A stretch of DNA of 64,000 bases from Streptomyces griseoluteus. Lineage in GTDB: Bacteria; Actinomycetota; Actinomycetes; Streptomycetales; Streptomycetaceae. Location of the stretch: the NCBI RefSeq assembly GCF_004784465.1, contig NZ_SRRU01000002.1, positions 248,001-312,000 on the forward strand, read 5' to 3'. Positions 43,460 through 53,023 of the stretch are shown here, piece after piece (within the stretch, counting starts at the first letter, position 1; every line of letters begins with the position of its first letter). A program made the translations under genes and the position numbers. Below the pieces are notes generated by a model. It was not told the DNA's origin. It worked only from the letters and a program-made list of their open reading frames with translations, and ran no database searches.

Positions 43460-43837
43460 TCATACGGCAGTTGGCCCGCCCCGCCCCAGCGCGTCCCGCA
43501 CCGCCTCCTCCGACCGCGCCACCAGCGCCGTCCCGTCCTCGGCGGTGATGATCGGCCGCTGGATCAGTACGGGATGCTCGACGAGCGCGGAGATCCAGCG
43601 CTCCCGCGTCTCCGCGTCCCGCGCCCACTGGCGCATCCCCAGCTCCCCGGCGACACCCTCCCCGGTCCGGGCGATGTCCCACGGCTCCAGCCCGAGCCGC
43701 CCGAGCAACTCCCGGATCTCCTCCGCGCTCGGCACGTCCTCCAGATACCGCCGCACGGTGTACCCGGCTCCCTCGGCATCCAGCACGTCGAGCGCGCCAC
43801 GGCACTTGGAACAGGCGGGGTTGATCCAGATCTCCAT
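43460..43837 (-). CDS. ArsC-family reductase
   Basis: 125 residues of the thioredoxin-fold ArsC/Spx group: INPACSKCRGALDVL with a CxxC, and the C-terminal RPIITAEDGTALVARSEE. Classical ArsC keeps one catalytic Cys followed by Arg, here present as SKCRGA, so arsenate or another disulfide reduction is possible; no ars genes are near. ATG at 43837 gives MEIWINPACSKC; the longer start at 43936 lacks homology by eye. Confidence 0.88.
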   Translation of the reverse strand: MEIWINPACSKCRGALDVLDAEGAGYTVRRYLEDVPSAEEIRELLGRLGLEPWDIARTGEGVAGELGMRQWARDAETRERWISALVEHPVLIQRPIITAEDGTALVARSEEAVRDALGRGGPTAV

Positions 43838-44049
43838 GCGGGTACGGTACGCGCCGCTCGGCCTGTTCGAATTCCTGGTCCCCTCGCGCCACTCGTGTGA
43901 CAGTACGCCAATTCCCCGTCCCACCAGCGCATTCAATGCTCCTTCGCGCCCTCCCCGTTGTCAGTGGCCGCCGGTAGACTGGGGGCAGTGTTCGAGAGGA
44001 TTCGCCGGGGGGTTCCGGTGGGTGCTCCGCTCGCCACAGGAGGGTGTCC

Positions 44050-44355
44050 GTGTCCGTTGCCGCTCTGAGGAACAAGCCGTCGCCGACCCAGTCCACCGCC
44101 AGGCGGCCCGTGCCGCTCGACTCGCCGTACACGCCCGCCATGAAGCGTCCGCTGCCCGCCGGGCAGCCGCGTGAGTGGTACGTGACGCACAACCGCCGCC
44201 TGAAGGCCATGCGCCTCGCCATAGCCCTGCTCGACTCGGGCGTCTACCTCCCGGCCCAGGCCCGCGACGAGGCGATACGCGACACCGCCGACAGGCTAGG
44301 CGTCCACCCCCCGTCCGCCACGACCTGCCGCATGGTCCGCGCCCTGCTCCACTGA
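44050..44355 (+). CDS. Small conserved actinobacterial protein of unknown function
   Basis: 101 residues, basic, with a disordered first third and a helical core REWYVTHNRRLKAMRLAIAL then RDTADRLGVHPPSATTCRMV. No signal peptide. GTG at 44050 is chosen because AGGAGG lies 6 nt before it; the earlier GTG at 44044 abuts the ribosome site. A terminator follows. No function can be assigned. Confidence 0.8.
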   Translation: MSVAALRNKPSPTQSTARRPVPLDSPYTPAMKRPLPAGQPREWYVTHNRRLKAMRLAIALLDSGVYLPAQARDEAIRDTADRLGVHPPSATTCRMVRALLH

Positions 44356-44364
44356 CCCCACCCC

Positions 44365-44389
44365 CCGGGCGCCCCCGAGGGGCGCCCGG
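44365..44389. terminator. Bidirectional terminator between convergent genes
   Basis: CCGGGCGCCCC (44365-44375) pairs with GGGGCGCCCGG (44379-44389), 3-nt loop; 9 nt past one stop and 6 nt past the other. Confidence 0.88.
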
Positions 44390-44395
44390 CTCCGG

Positions 44396-46024
44396 TCAGT
44401 CGTCGTAGCGTTCCAGTAGTCCTCGTACATACGATTCCAACCGTGCGCCCAGTTCCTCGGCGGTCAGGTCTGTCCGGCCCAACTCACGCCATGGACCGGC
44501 CAGTTTGGCGGCGTCGGGGGCGTAAGCCAGAGCGTCCAGCAGGCACCAGTACAGGTGATGCCGGTCCGGCGTGAGCCCGTGGCCGCCCGCCCGTTCGTAC
44601 CGGTCCCGGAAGGCAAGCCCTTCCTCGGGGCCGTGCAGCAGGGCCACGGCCGTCGAGCAGTGGGCGACATCGAGGTCGGCGGGGCCCCAGGAAGTCTCCA
44701 CCCAGTCCACGACGCCGCTGATCCGCAGGTGGTCGCCCTTCCCCGTGTAGAGCACGTTGCCGGGGTGGTAGTCCCGGTGCAAAAAGCGGCCCTCGTACGG
44801 CGGGGGATCACGCCGGATCAGGTACACCGCCCGCTCCCACACCTCTCCCTCCGGGGCGCGCACACGCTCGGCCGAGGTCCATGCCTCGTAGGTGCGGGGC
44901 CGGTCCCGCGGTCGCGCTACGACCTCGTGAATGCGCACCAGTTGCGTGGCGAGCAGGTCGAGCCGCCGGGGCAGTTCCTCCCCGTCCACGCGCACCCTGC
45001 CCGGCAGCCGTGTCATTAGCAGGGACGGATGGTCGCAATCGGCTGCTTCCCCGTCCACTGCGACCAAGGTGGGGGCTGGGACGTCGTTCCGTTCGGCCAG
45101 CAGCGTCAGTACCGCTGCCTCCCGCGCCAGCATGCGAGGGGCGTGCCGTCGGAAGAAGGGTTTCACGAAGGTGCGCAGGACCAGACTGGTGCCGTCGTCC
45201 AGGGTCAGCTCCCGCATCTGCGCCGACCAGCCACCGGTCAGTGGACGGGAGGCGTGCACTGCGCGCCCCTCGGGCACCGCTTGCGCCAGCCAGCGTCGGG
45301 TTGCCGACCAGCCCCCCTCTTCCAGCCCCTTGAGCAGTTCCTTCGCCAACCCGCGCCCGCCCTCCGGGCAATCCCGGAGCCACAGTCCCAACTGGTGCTC
45401 AGCCTGCGGAAGTTCGAGCCGGAAGTACTGCCCCCGCGCGCACAGTGCCTCCTCGATCGCCTTCGTCACCTCTGCCGGGATGACCGTGTCCGTGCCCGGT
45501 GTCACCAGGACCGCCCTGCCCTCGAAGGCGCGGAGGGCCGGCAGGGCGGGCGAGTCCCGCCAGCTGTGCGGTGTGCGGAGGATTTCGGTGAAGGCGCCCG
45601 TACCGTCGCCGAACGGCTCGTCCCACGCGGCCGCCGCGAACACCCCCGGTGCGCACAGGCCCACCGAGGCCACCCGGCGTCCGTAGTGCCGTACCAGGTC
45701 CGCCACCGTCTGGCCGCTCATGCTGAAGCCGGCCAGGACGAGGGGGCCGGCTCCGGCGTGGGCGTCGATCACCGCGACCGCCTGCTCGAAGCGGCGGCGC
45801 AGGCTGAGGTCGGACAGGTGGCCCGTGCTGCGGCCGTGGCCGGAGAAGTCGAAGGCCAGGGCGTGGCAGCCCCGCTCGGCGAAGGCCGGCAACAGGGGCA
45901 GCAGCCGTTCCTTGCTGCCGGTGCCCGCGCCGTGGAGCAGTACGGCGGTGGGGCCTGCGCCGGGGTCTCCCGCGCGTACCGCGCTCAGGCGCTCGCCGTC
46001 GCAGTCGACGGTGAACTCGTGCAC
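44396..46024 (-). CDS. Alpha/beta-hydrolase fused to an aminoglycoside-phosphotransferase-like kinase
   Basis: 542 residues from GTG 46024. Residues 1 to about 240 are an alpha/beta-hydrolase: oxyanion HGAG, nucleophile AGFSMSGQ, acid Asp in VTPGTDTVIP and His in AEHQLGLW. Residues about 245-542 are an APH/ChoK-like kinase with the catalytic loop HRDYHPGNVLY and the metal Asp in GVVDWVE. Both catalytic sets look intact. Cytosolic, no signal. Start: the frame is open to 46096, but codons above 46024 are AT-rich and cover operator-like repeats, so I place the start below them; there is no clear ribosome site. A role in modifying small molecules is a guess. Confidence 0.85.
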   Translation of the reverse strand: MHEFTVDCDGERLSAVRAGDPGAGPTAVLLHGAGTGSKERLLPLLPAFAERGCHALAFDFSGHGRSTGHLSDLSLRRRFEQAVAVIDAHAGAGPLVLAGFSMSGQTVADLVRHYGRRVASVGLCAPGVFAAAAWDEPFGDGTGAFTEILRTPHSWRDSPALPALRAFEGRAVLVTPGTDTVIPAEVTKAIEEALCARGQYFRLELPQAEHQLGLWLRDCPEGGRGLAKELLKGLEEGGWSATRRWLAQAVPEGRAVHASRPLTGGWSAQMRELTLDDGTSLVLRTFVKPFFRRHAPRMLAREAAVLTLLAERNDVPAPTLVAVDGEAADCDHPSLLMTRLPGRVRVDGEELPRRLDLLATQLVRIHEVVARPRDRPRTYEAWTSAERVRAPEGEVWERAVYLIRRDPPPYEGRFLHRDYHPGNVLYTGKGDHLRISGVVDWVETSWGPADLDVAHCSTAVALLHGPEEGLAFRDRYERAGGHGLTPDRHHLYWCLLDALAYAPDAAKLAGPWRELGRTDLTAEELGARLESYVRGLLERYDD

Positions 46025-46055
46025 AGGGTATGGCAGTTGAGTCGTGCCCTGATGT

Positions 46056-46100
46056 TTACTCACAGTAACCGAATCCGGAAAAGGAGATGCACTCACAGTA
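46056..46100. promoter_or_regulatory. Paired operator-like repeats before the fusion gene
   Basis: ACTCACAGTA occurs at 46058-46067 and 46091-46100, exactly 33 bp apart (about three helical turns). The first is within the palindrome TTACTCACAGTAA (46056-46068). This suggests cooperative binding by a dimeric regulator whose gene is not beside it. Confidence 0.6.
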
Positions 46101-46137
46101 GCCGCGCCGGTACGTTGAATCGCCAGGAGGTTCCGTC

Positions 46138-46410
46138 ATGAGCGTTCTCATCGTCGCCGCCACTCTCACTCTGGCCGTCCTCGGCATCGGTAACCACCTC
46201 TACTGGCTCGCCGCCGTCGCCCTGCTCTGCCTGTACCTCAGGGGCGGCCGTGGCTCGCCACCACCACCCCCGCCGCCCGGAGGGGGCCCGCCCCCGGAGA
46301 CGTACCGCGCCTACCGCGACCGCCGTGACCGGCAGGCCAAGTGGGAGCGGCGCTACCGCCGGGAGCGTCCCCACGAGGCACGGCGGCAGCAGCGGGAGAA
46401 GAGCCGCTAG
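46138..46410 (+). CDS. Small membrane protein with Pro-rich, basic tail
   Basis: 90 residues: one or two N-terminal TM segments (about 3-36), a run of seven Pro plus GGGPPP, and a strongly basic tail (DRRDRQAKWERRYRRERP). GGAGG precedes the ATG by 7 nt. It ends in a CTAG shared with the pspAB stop on the other strand. Function unknown. Confidence 0.82.
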   Translation: MSVLIVAATLTLAVLGIGNHLYWLAAVALLCLYLRGGRGSPPPPPPPGGGPPPETYRAYRDRRDRQAKWERRYRRERPHEARRQQREKSR

Positions 46411-47003
46411 CCCGTCATCCCCGGCGCGTCCCACAGCGGGAACCACCGGGATGTGTCCTTCTCGATCCGCAGGTCCCCCTCCAGCGCCGACGCCACCTGA
46501 AGCTCCAGGGCGTTGTCACGGCGCTGGTGGCCGGGGCGGGTGCACAGCGGGTAGAAGGTGCCTCGCTTGTAGAGGTACACCAGGGCCAGCCGGCGGTCGT
46601 CGTCCTGGTCCGCCCGCTCGAAAGCGGCGAGGGAGCACAGCAGTTGGGGGCCGAAACCGTTGGCCTCCAGCGAGCTGTTCACCGCGTGGAGGTCGTTCAC
46701 CAGCTCGGGGAGCTGCTCGGGGGAGCGGTGGGAGCTGAGCCAGGAGTACCCGTAGTCGTCCTGGGTCAGCTCCACCGGCGGCCCCTCGCGCTCCGCGTCG
46801 GCGTCCAGCAGCGCCCGTACCTCCCGGTGCGTCTGCTCGAACGCGGCGCCCTCCACCGTCGCGAAGCACACCGCCCCCGCGCCGGTCGGGGTGAACCCGG
46901 CCGCCGCCTGGAGGGTGATCGCCGCCGAGGGCAGCGCGAAGAGCTGATCGAGATCGGGCGCCACCGGCTTCGTACGCCCCAGCAGGATGTCCAGCAGACC
47001 CAA
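46407..47003 (-). CDS. pspAB: PspA-associated protein PspAB
   Basis: 198 residues, soluble. The start MGLLDILLGRTKPVAPDLDQLF and the internal pattern match the actinobacterial PspAB family, which is found next to htpX and, in some genomes, to pspA. A membrane-stress role is inferred from that association. It starts 3 bp after htpX ends, so the two form an operon. Confidence 0.87.
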   Translation of the reverse strand: MGLLDILLGRTKPVAPDLDQLFALPSAAITLQAAAGFTPTGAGAVCFATVEGAAFEQTHREVRALLDADAEREGPPVELTQDDYGYSWLSSHRSPEQLPELVNDLHAVNSSLEANGFGPQLLCSLAAFERADQDDDRRLALVYLYKRGTFYPLCTRPGHQRRDNALELQVASALEGDLRIEKDTSRWFPLWDAPGMTG

Positions 47004-47006
47004 TGA

Positions 47007-47927
47007 TCAGCCCGTCTTCTCGGGGGCGGCGGCCTCGCCCAGCTCCGCGGAGATCCGGCCCAGCTGGGCGAGCCGCTGCTCCAGGGGCGGGTGGGTGGAG
47101 AAGATCCGCTCGATGCCCGGCTCCTTGCCGGTCGCGGGGGTGAAGTAGAACGCGTTGAACGCCTGCGCGGTGCGCAGATCCTTGGTCGGGATACGGGCGA
47201 TCTCGCCGGACACCTTCGTCAGCGCCGACGCCAGCGCCGAGGGGCGGCCGGTCAGATGCGCGGCCGCGCGGTCGGCGGCCAGCTCGCGGTACCGGGACAG
47301 CGCCCGGATCAGCAGGAAGCTGATCGCGTACACGGCCGCCGAGACCCCGATCACCGCGGCGAAGATCGCGGCGGTGTTCTGGTCGCGCCGGCCACCGCCG
47401 AAGAGCTGCGAGTAGAACATGAACCGGACGATCAGCCCGGCGATCACGCCCAGGAACGACGCGATCGTGATCACGGCGACGTCCTTGTGCGCCACGTGCG
47501 ACAGCTCGTGCGCCAGCACACCCTCCAGCTCGGCCGGCTCCAGCCGCCGCAGCAGGCCGGTGGTCACACAGACCACCGCGTGACCGGGGTTCCGGCCGGT
47601 GGCGAACGCGTTCGGCATGTCCAGCTCGGACACGGCGATCACCGGCTTCGGCATGTCCGCGATCGCGCACAGCCGGTCCACCACCGCGTGCAGCTCGGGA
47701 TACTGCTCCCGCTCCACCACATGCCCGCGCATCGCGAACATGGCGATCTTGTCGGAGAACCAGAACTGGGCCACGAACATCACGGCCACCAGCACCGCGA
47801 CCAGGACCCACGACTTCAGCAGCACGATCAGCGCGGCGACGAACGCCACGTACAGCAGCCCGAGCAGAAACATGGTGACCGTCATCCGCACGGTCAGCCG
47901 ACGGTCACTGCGAAATCGGCTCCGCAT
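47007..47927 (-). CDS. htpX: HtpX-like M48 membrane zinc protease
   Basis: 306 residues. Two TM helices near the N-terminus (about 15-60), zinc motif HELSH (about 140) and downstream Glu in the RELAADRAA region, with two more TM helices between. HtpX proteases degrade misfolded membrane proteins on the cytoplasmic side. ATG at 47927. First gene of htpX-pspAB. Confidence 0.94.
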   Translation of the reverse strand: MRSRFRSDRRLTVRMTVTMFLLGLLYVAFVAALIVLLKSWVLVAVLVAVMFVAQFWFSDKIAMFAMRGHVVEREQYPELHAVVDRLCAIADMPKPVIAVSELDMPNAFATGRNPGHAVVCVTTGLLRRLEPAELEGVLAHELSHVAHKDVAVITIASFLGVIAGLIVRFMFYSQLFGGGRRDQNTAAIFAAVIGVSAAVYAISFLLIRALSRYRELAADRAAAHLTGRPSALASALTKVSGEIARIPTKDLRTAQAFNAFYFTPATGKEPGIERIFSTHPPLEQRLAQLGRISAELGEAAAPEKTG

Positions 47928-48024
47928 CCCGCATCACCCCATACTCGACCTCTCCCCCGCAGATCCAGTGTGCACCCGGCGTTGCCCATGCCGGTGGCCG
48001 CCGGCGGCAAAGGCTTCCCCCGCT

Positions 48025-49257
48025 TCACCGGCCCACCGCCCCGGCCCGCTCGACCAGCGCCACGACCTCCGGACCCCACCACGCGCGGGGCTCCCGGCGC
48101 ACGAACCGCCGGACGGCATGGTCGGCCCACGTCCGCAGCCGTACGTCCGCGTCACCGAGCAGCGGCACGGCCGCCCGGAGCCGTACGACATCACCGTGCG
48201 CGTCGAGCAGCCGCCACGCCGACACCCGCTCCCAGCGGGGCCGCCCGGCGTCCAGCCGGGACAGCAGCCACTCCTCGGGCAGCGCGCGGGCCGACGGCAG
48301 CAGGGCGAGCGTGGCCTCGCCGACCACGCCGGGCGCCGGATCGTCCAGCAGCGGCCGCAGCCGTCGTACGTCCGCCGCGTCGAGCGTCCGCAGTCCGGCC
48401 ACCGCCCGGGCCCGTACCCCCGGCGCCGGGTGCTCCAGCAGCGCCCACAGCAGCGGCGCGTCCGCCCGCTCACCGCACTCCGCGAGCCCGATCGCGGCGC
48501 CGGGCCGCACGTCCGGTTCCGCGCAGCGCGCCCGGTACCAGGGCAGGGGGTCGACGCCGTGCTGCCGTACGACGTACCGCGCGCAGGCCCGCACCAGGGC
48601 CGAGCGGTCGGCCAGGAACTCCACGGCCCGCTCCGCGCGCCCGAGCCGCCGCAGCGCGGTCACCCCGGCCGACCTGGCCTGCGGATTCCGGCCGCCGAGC
48701 AGGATCTCCACCACCTCCGCACGGGCACCGTCGGCCAGCGCGGCCTCGGCGCACCGACCCTGGATCACCGCGTCCTCGTCCTCGGCGGCGGCGCGGGCCA
48801 GCTCCACGGGGGAGAGGCTGCCCTCCTCGACGGCCATGCGGTACGCGAACCTGCGTACCGCGCGGTCGCCGCAGACCAGCAGTGGGACCAGCCGTTCGCG
48901 GGGTGCCTGACGGAGTACGCCGTCGAGCAGGCCGAGGGCGTGGTCACCCCAGTACCGGTCGGCGACGCGAAGGATCATCGGGGCGAGGGTCAGCGCCGTC
49001 CCGGCGTCGAGGATCTCGGCGAGCACGTCGCGGGCGCGGCTTCGTACCGGCTCGGCCCAGTCGGCGCACCGGACGACGACCAGCGGGAACAGCTCGGGGT
49101 GCCCGGCGGCCTCGGCCAGGGCCCGGTACCGGACCCGGCCGTCGCGGTGGCAGAGGGCGCTGAGCGGGGTACGGCGCTCACCCCGCTGCTCCGGCCCCCA
49201 GTCGGCCCGCGCCCGCCGGTCCAGCTCCAGCCACTGAGCCGGGTCCCTGCCGTTAAT
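48025..49257 (-). CDS. HEAT-repeat protein with no ordinary upstream start codon
   Basis: About 410 codons of repeated two-helix units (VRPGAAIGLAECGERADAPL, GVRARAVAGLRTLDAADVRRL, GVVGEATLALLPSARALP), a soluble scaffold type. Conserved-looking coding sequence (RDPAQWLELDRRARADWGPE, CHRDGRVRYRALAEA) extends to 49245, well above the first GTG at 49026. The open frame has no ATG, GTG or TTG between 49266 and 49029; an ATT at 49257, overlapping the TAA of the upstream gene, is the best candidate. Either ATT initiates with translational coupling, or a base differs from the true start. Confidence 0.75.
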   Translation of the reverse strand: MNGRDPAQWLELDRRARADWGPEQRGERRTPLSALCHRDGRVRYRALAEAAGHPELFPLVVVRCADWAEPVRSRARDVLAEILDAGTALTLAPMILRVADRYWGDHALGLLDGVLRQAPRERLVPLLVCGDRAVRRFAYRMAVEEGSLSPVELARAAAEDEDAVIQGRCAEAALADGARAEVVEILLGGRNPQARSAGVTALRRLGRAERAVEFLADRSALVRACARYVVRQHGVDPLPWYRARCAEPDVRPGAAIGLAECGERADAPLLWALLEHPAPGVRARAVAGLRTLDAADVRRLRPLLDDPAPGVVGEATLALLPSARALPEEWLLSRLDAGRPRWERVSAWRLLDAHGDVVRLRAAVPLLGDADVRLRTWADHAVRRFVRREPRAWWGPEVVALVERAGAVGR

Positions 49258-49513
49258 AGGGCGACCTCATCTGCGCCCACCCCAGCAGCACGATCACCGC
49301 GGCCACGCACCCCAGGACCACCACCGTCGACACCCATGAGCTTCGGCGGGAGCCGCGGACCGGGGTCGGGTCGGCGCGGAAGGGCAGCGGGGCCGGGGGA
49401 TTCTCCTTCCAGCGGGCCGCCAGCATGCGGGCCCGGGCGGAGGGCTCCTTGTGTTCGGCGGAGTCCGCCCATCCGATGTCGAACTCCCGCTGCCAGTCGT
49501 CCTGCTCGGCCAT
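49253..49513 (-). CDS. Small membrane protein
   Basis: 86 residues: an acidic soluble lead (MAEQDDWQREFDIGWADSAE) and a single C-terminal TM helix (STVVVLGCVAAVIVLLGW), so tail-anchored. GGAAGGG precedes the ATG. Its stop overlaps the beginning of the HEAT-repeat reading frame, so the two are probably translated from one message. Function unknown. Confidence 0.8.
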   Translation of the reverse strand: MAEQDDWQREFDIGWADSAEHKEPSARARMLAARWKENPPAPLPFRADPTPVRGSRRSSWVSTVVVLGCVAAVIVLLGWAQMRSPY

Positions 49514-49785
49514 GTCACGCAACCCTTCCCGGAGACGGGGTCCATGATCCCCCGAGAGTAGGAAGCGCGAGCGGCGGAAAAGGTTGCACCCTTTCCGGCT
49601 CCGGATGCCGACCGAGAGGTGCTCACCTAGCATCGGGAGAGTGCCCAGAGCGGGACGCGCTGCAGCGTCGTCCCGGCCGACCGAAGGCGGCCAGCCCACC
49701 GACCGCGCGGACTCCCACACCGAGTGCGCGGCCATCCGAACCGTGCAGTGTCGCATTGCACGCGGGGTGGAAGGAAGGTACGTCC

Positions 49786-50046
49786 ATGAATGCACACCGC
49801 GCCAAGCGCCTCGTCGCGGCATCCGCCGCCGGTCTCCTCCTGGCAGCAGGCGGAGCCATCGCCACCACCGGCACGGCCTCGGCCACCACGGCCCAGGTGC
49901 CGACCAATCGCGGCTGCGGCTGGTGGGGCAACTGCGGTTACGGCGGCTACGGCTACGGTTACGGTCCCGGCTACGGCTTCAACAACGGCTTCGGCCCCGG
50001 GTACGGCTACAACAACGGCGGCGTCGTGGTGATCGTCGTCCCCTGA
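49786..50046 (+). CDS. Small secreted Gly/Tyr/Asn-rich protein
   Basis: 86 residues: a clear signal peptide cleaved near ASATTAQ (about residue 35), then CGWWGNCGYGGYGYGYGPGY-like repeats (two Cys in CGWWGNCG) and a hydrophobic VVVIVVP end. Mature protein of about 50 residues, likely a surface or spore-coat-like structural peptide. AAGGAAGG precedes the ATG. Followed by a strong terminator. Confidence 0.85.
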   Translation: MNAHRAKRLVAASAAGLLLAAGGAIATTGTASATTAQVPTNRGCGWWGNCGYGGYGYGYGPGYGFNNGFGPGYGYNNGGVVVIVVP

Positions 50047-50068
50047 CGATCACGACAGAGTGACAGCA

Positions 50069-50102
50069 GAGGGCCGCCACCCCGGCCGGGGTGGCGGCCC
50101 TC
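50069..50102. terminator. Strong bidirectional terminator
   Basis: Arms 50069-50083 and 50088-50102 form a perfect 15-bp stem with a GGCC loop, between the secreted-protein stop and the histidine kinase stop. Confidence 0.9.
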
Positions 50103-50106
50103 CTCG

Positions 50107-51202
50107 TCATCCGGTGCCGCTCACCGGCAGTTCCACCGTGATCCGGAGCCCGCCCGAGGGGCGCGGGGTGAGCGTCAGGGTGCCGTCGTGCGCGTGGGCG
50201 ATGGTCTTCACGATCGCCAGGCCGAGCCCGGCCCCCATGTGGTCGGTGTGCACACGCTCGGTACCGCGCCGGAACGGCTCGGTGAGCGTCGCGGCCAGCT
50301 CGGGGGAGAGGTGCTCGCCGGTGTTCTCCACGGTGAGCGTCACGGCGTCGGGGCGGACGGCCGTACGGACCCACACCCGGCCCCGACCAGGCACGTTGTG
50401 CACGATCGCATTGTGTACGAGGTTCATGGTGAGCTGGAGCAGCAGCGCCGCCGAGCCCGCCGTGGGTGCGATCCCGCCCGAGTTCTCGATGGTGATGCCG
50501 TGCTTCTCGGCAAGCGGCAGCAGCGTCTCCGTGGCCTCCTCCGCCAGCAGGGACAGGTCGACGTCCTCCCGCTCGAAGGACCCCTGCTCGGCCCGGCTGA
50601 CCAGGAGCAGCGCCTCGGTGAGGTCGATCGCGCGGGCGTTGACGGCGTGGAGGCGGTCGAGGAGCTCGGCGGTGTCGCGCTCCGGGTCGGTGCGGGCCAC
50701 GTCCAGCAGGGCCTTGGAGATCGCCAGCGGGGTGCGCAGCTCGTGCGAGGCGTTGGCCGCGAAGCGCCGCTGCCCGGCCACGTGCGCGTCGAGCCGGGCC
50801 AGCATCGTGTCGAAGGCGTCGGCCAGTTCGCGGAACTCGTCCCTCCGTCCCGGCAGCCGGATGCGGTGAGAGAGAGAACCGTCCGCGGCCTTGCGGGTCG
50901 CCTCCGTGACGCGGCTCAGCGGCGCGAGCATGCGGCCCGCCAGGAACCACCCGCCGACCAGACCGAAGACCAGCAGGAACGCCAGTACCCCGGCCGCGCG
51001 GGGCGCGAAGACGCGTAGCAGGTTGGACCGGACCGGGAAGACGTCGTACCTGACCGGCGTGCCCGAGGGCACGATGAGCGCCCGCTCGGGCACGTACCGC
51101 AGCAGGAACAGCCATACCGCGGCGAGCAGCAGGGCGCCCGCGAGCATGAGGAAGCCCGCGTAGCTGAGGGTGAGCCGGAGGCGGACGCTCGGCCCCGGCG
51201 CC

Positions 51203-51210
<8 letters not shown>
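50107..51210 (-). CDS. Two-component sensor histidine kinase
   Basis: 367 residues: two TM helices (about 13-35 and 70-95) around a short extracytoplasmic loop, a HAMP domain, the phospho-acceptor helix FAANASHELRTPLAIS, and the ATPase domain with NLVHNAIVHN and GAGLGLAIVK. It is paired with the regulator whose 3' end its GTG overlaps by 8 bp. The sensed signal is unknown; the small sensor loop suggests a membrane signal. Confidence 0.93.
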
Positions 51211-51877
<667 letters not shown>

Positions 51878-51900
51878 GCCGTCGAGGCTACGAGGTGGTA

Positions 51901-51918
51901 CGTATCGTCCGCGTATCG
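51901..51918. promoter_or_regulatory. OmpR-type direct repeat in the regulator/EEP divergent promoter
   Basis: CGTATCG at 51901-51907 and again at 51912-51918, an 11-bp period as for tandem OmpR-family monomers. It lies 24 bp from the regulator start and 47 bp from the EEP start, so it could control both. Confidence 0.65.
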
Positions 51919-51964
51919 GAAACCGCATACGCCCCCGCAACACCGGGCCCTCTTGGCTGGGCGC

Positions 51965-52960
51965 ATGATGCGAAACGCGCTCCGCGCCTGTGCCCGCCCG
52001 GAGCCCTGGAAGCGCGGCCCGGTGCTGACGGCGCTGGCGCTGCTGCTCGGCCTGCTCCTGCTGCTGCACGCGACGATCACGGATCACGCGGGCCTGGGAA
52101 GCCTGATGGAGAACGTCCTGCCGTGGCTCGGCGTATTCGTCCCGGTCCTCCTGGCCGCCGCATGCCGGCGCCGCTCCCTCTCCGCCGTGACCGCGCTCCT
52201 GCTGCCGGCCGTGGTCTGGACGACCCTCTTCGGCGGCCTGCTCCACGACAAGTCCCGCCCGGGCGGCGACCTCACCGTGGCCACCCACAACGTCGGCGCC
52301 ACCAACCCGGACCCGACCGCCGCCGCCCACACCCTGGCCGCCTCCGGCGCCGACCTCCTGGCCTTGGAGGAACTGACCCCGCAGACAGCCCCGTCGTACG
52401 AGAAAGCGCTGGTGTCGACGTACCCGTACCACGCGATCCTCGGCACCGTCGGCCTCTGGAGCAAGCTCCCCCTGTCGGCCGCCCACCCCATCGACATCGT
52501 GAACTACGGCCCGCTGGCCGCCACCAAGTCGGCCGCCGCGAAGCTCCCCGGGAACCGGGCCCTGCACACCACGGTCACCACCCCGGACGGTCCCGTGGCG
52601 GTCTACGTGGCCCACCTCGGCTCCGTCCGCCTCATGCCCCGCACCGGCTTCTGGACCGCCAGCCGCGACATCGGCGCCGCCGCCCTGACGAAGGCCGTCA
52701 CCGCCGACCCCAGTCCCCGGCTCCTCCTCCTGGCCGACCTGAACGGCACCTGGGACGACCGCGCCTTCAACGGTCTCCGCGCCCACCTGAACTCGACCCA
52801 GCGAACCTCCGGCACCGGCTTCGGCTTCACCTGGCCGGCCACCTTCCCGATGGCCCGCATCGACCAGATCCTGTACCGGGGGCTGGAGGCCAACCGTTCC
52901 TGGACCCTCCCCGGCACGGGAAGCGACCACCTGCCGATTGCGGCGACGCTGACCTGGTGA
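51965..52960 (+). CDS. Membrane-anchored endonuclease/exonuclease/phosphatase family protein
   Basis: 331 residues: three hydrophobic segments (about 19-37, 47-62, 67-85), then a complete EEP domain outside the membrane: VATHNVGATN (metal Asn), LALEEL (Glu), YVAHLGS, LLADLNGTWDD (Asp/Asn) and GSDHLPIAATLTW (catalytic His). Substrate unknown. Divergent from the two-component regulator, which probably controls it. The incomplete protein at 1-587 has the same plan. The start has no evident ribosome site. Confidence 0.9.
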   Translation: MMRNALRACARPEPWKRGPVLTALALLLGLLLLLHATITDHAGLGSLMENVLPWLGVFVPVLLAAACRRRSLSAVTALLLPAVVWTTLFGGLLHDKSRPGGDLTVATHNVGATNPDPTAAAHTLAASGADLLALEELTPQTAPSYEKALVSTYPYHAILGTVGLWSKLPLSAAHPIDIVNYGPLAATKSAAAKLPGNRALHTTVTTPDGPVAVYVAHLGSVRLMPRTGFWTASRDIGAAALTKAVTADPSPRLLLLADLNGTWDDRAFNGLRAHLNSTQRTSGTGFGFTWPATFPMARIDQILYRGLEANRSWTLPGTGSDHLPIAATLTW

Positions 52961-52969
52961 AACAGAACC

Positions 52970-52998
52970 GCCCCCGCCTCCACGAAGGAGACGGGGGC
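52970..52998. terminator. Terminator between the EEP gene and glnA
   Basis: GCCCCCG (52970-52976) with CGGGGGC (52992-52998), one mismatch, then four more pairs (CTCC-type inner stem) around a 5-nt loop. 10 nt past the EEP stop and 26 nt past the glnA stop. Confidence 0.8.
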
Positions 52999-53023
52999 AG
53001 CGCCTGGGTTCAGGCAGCGGCGA

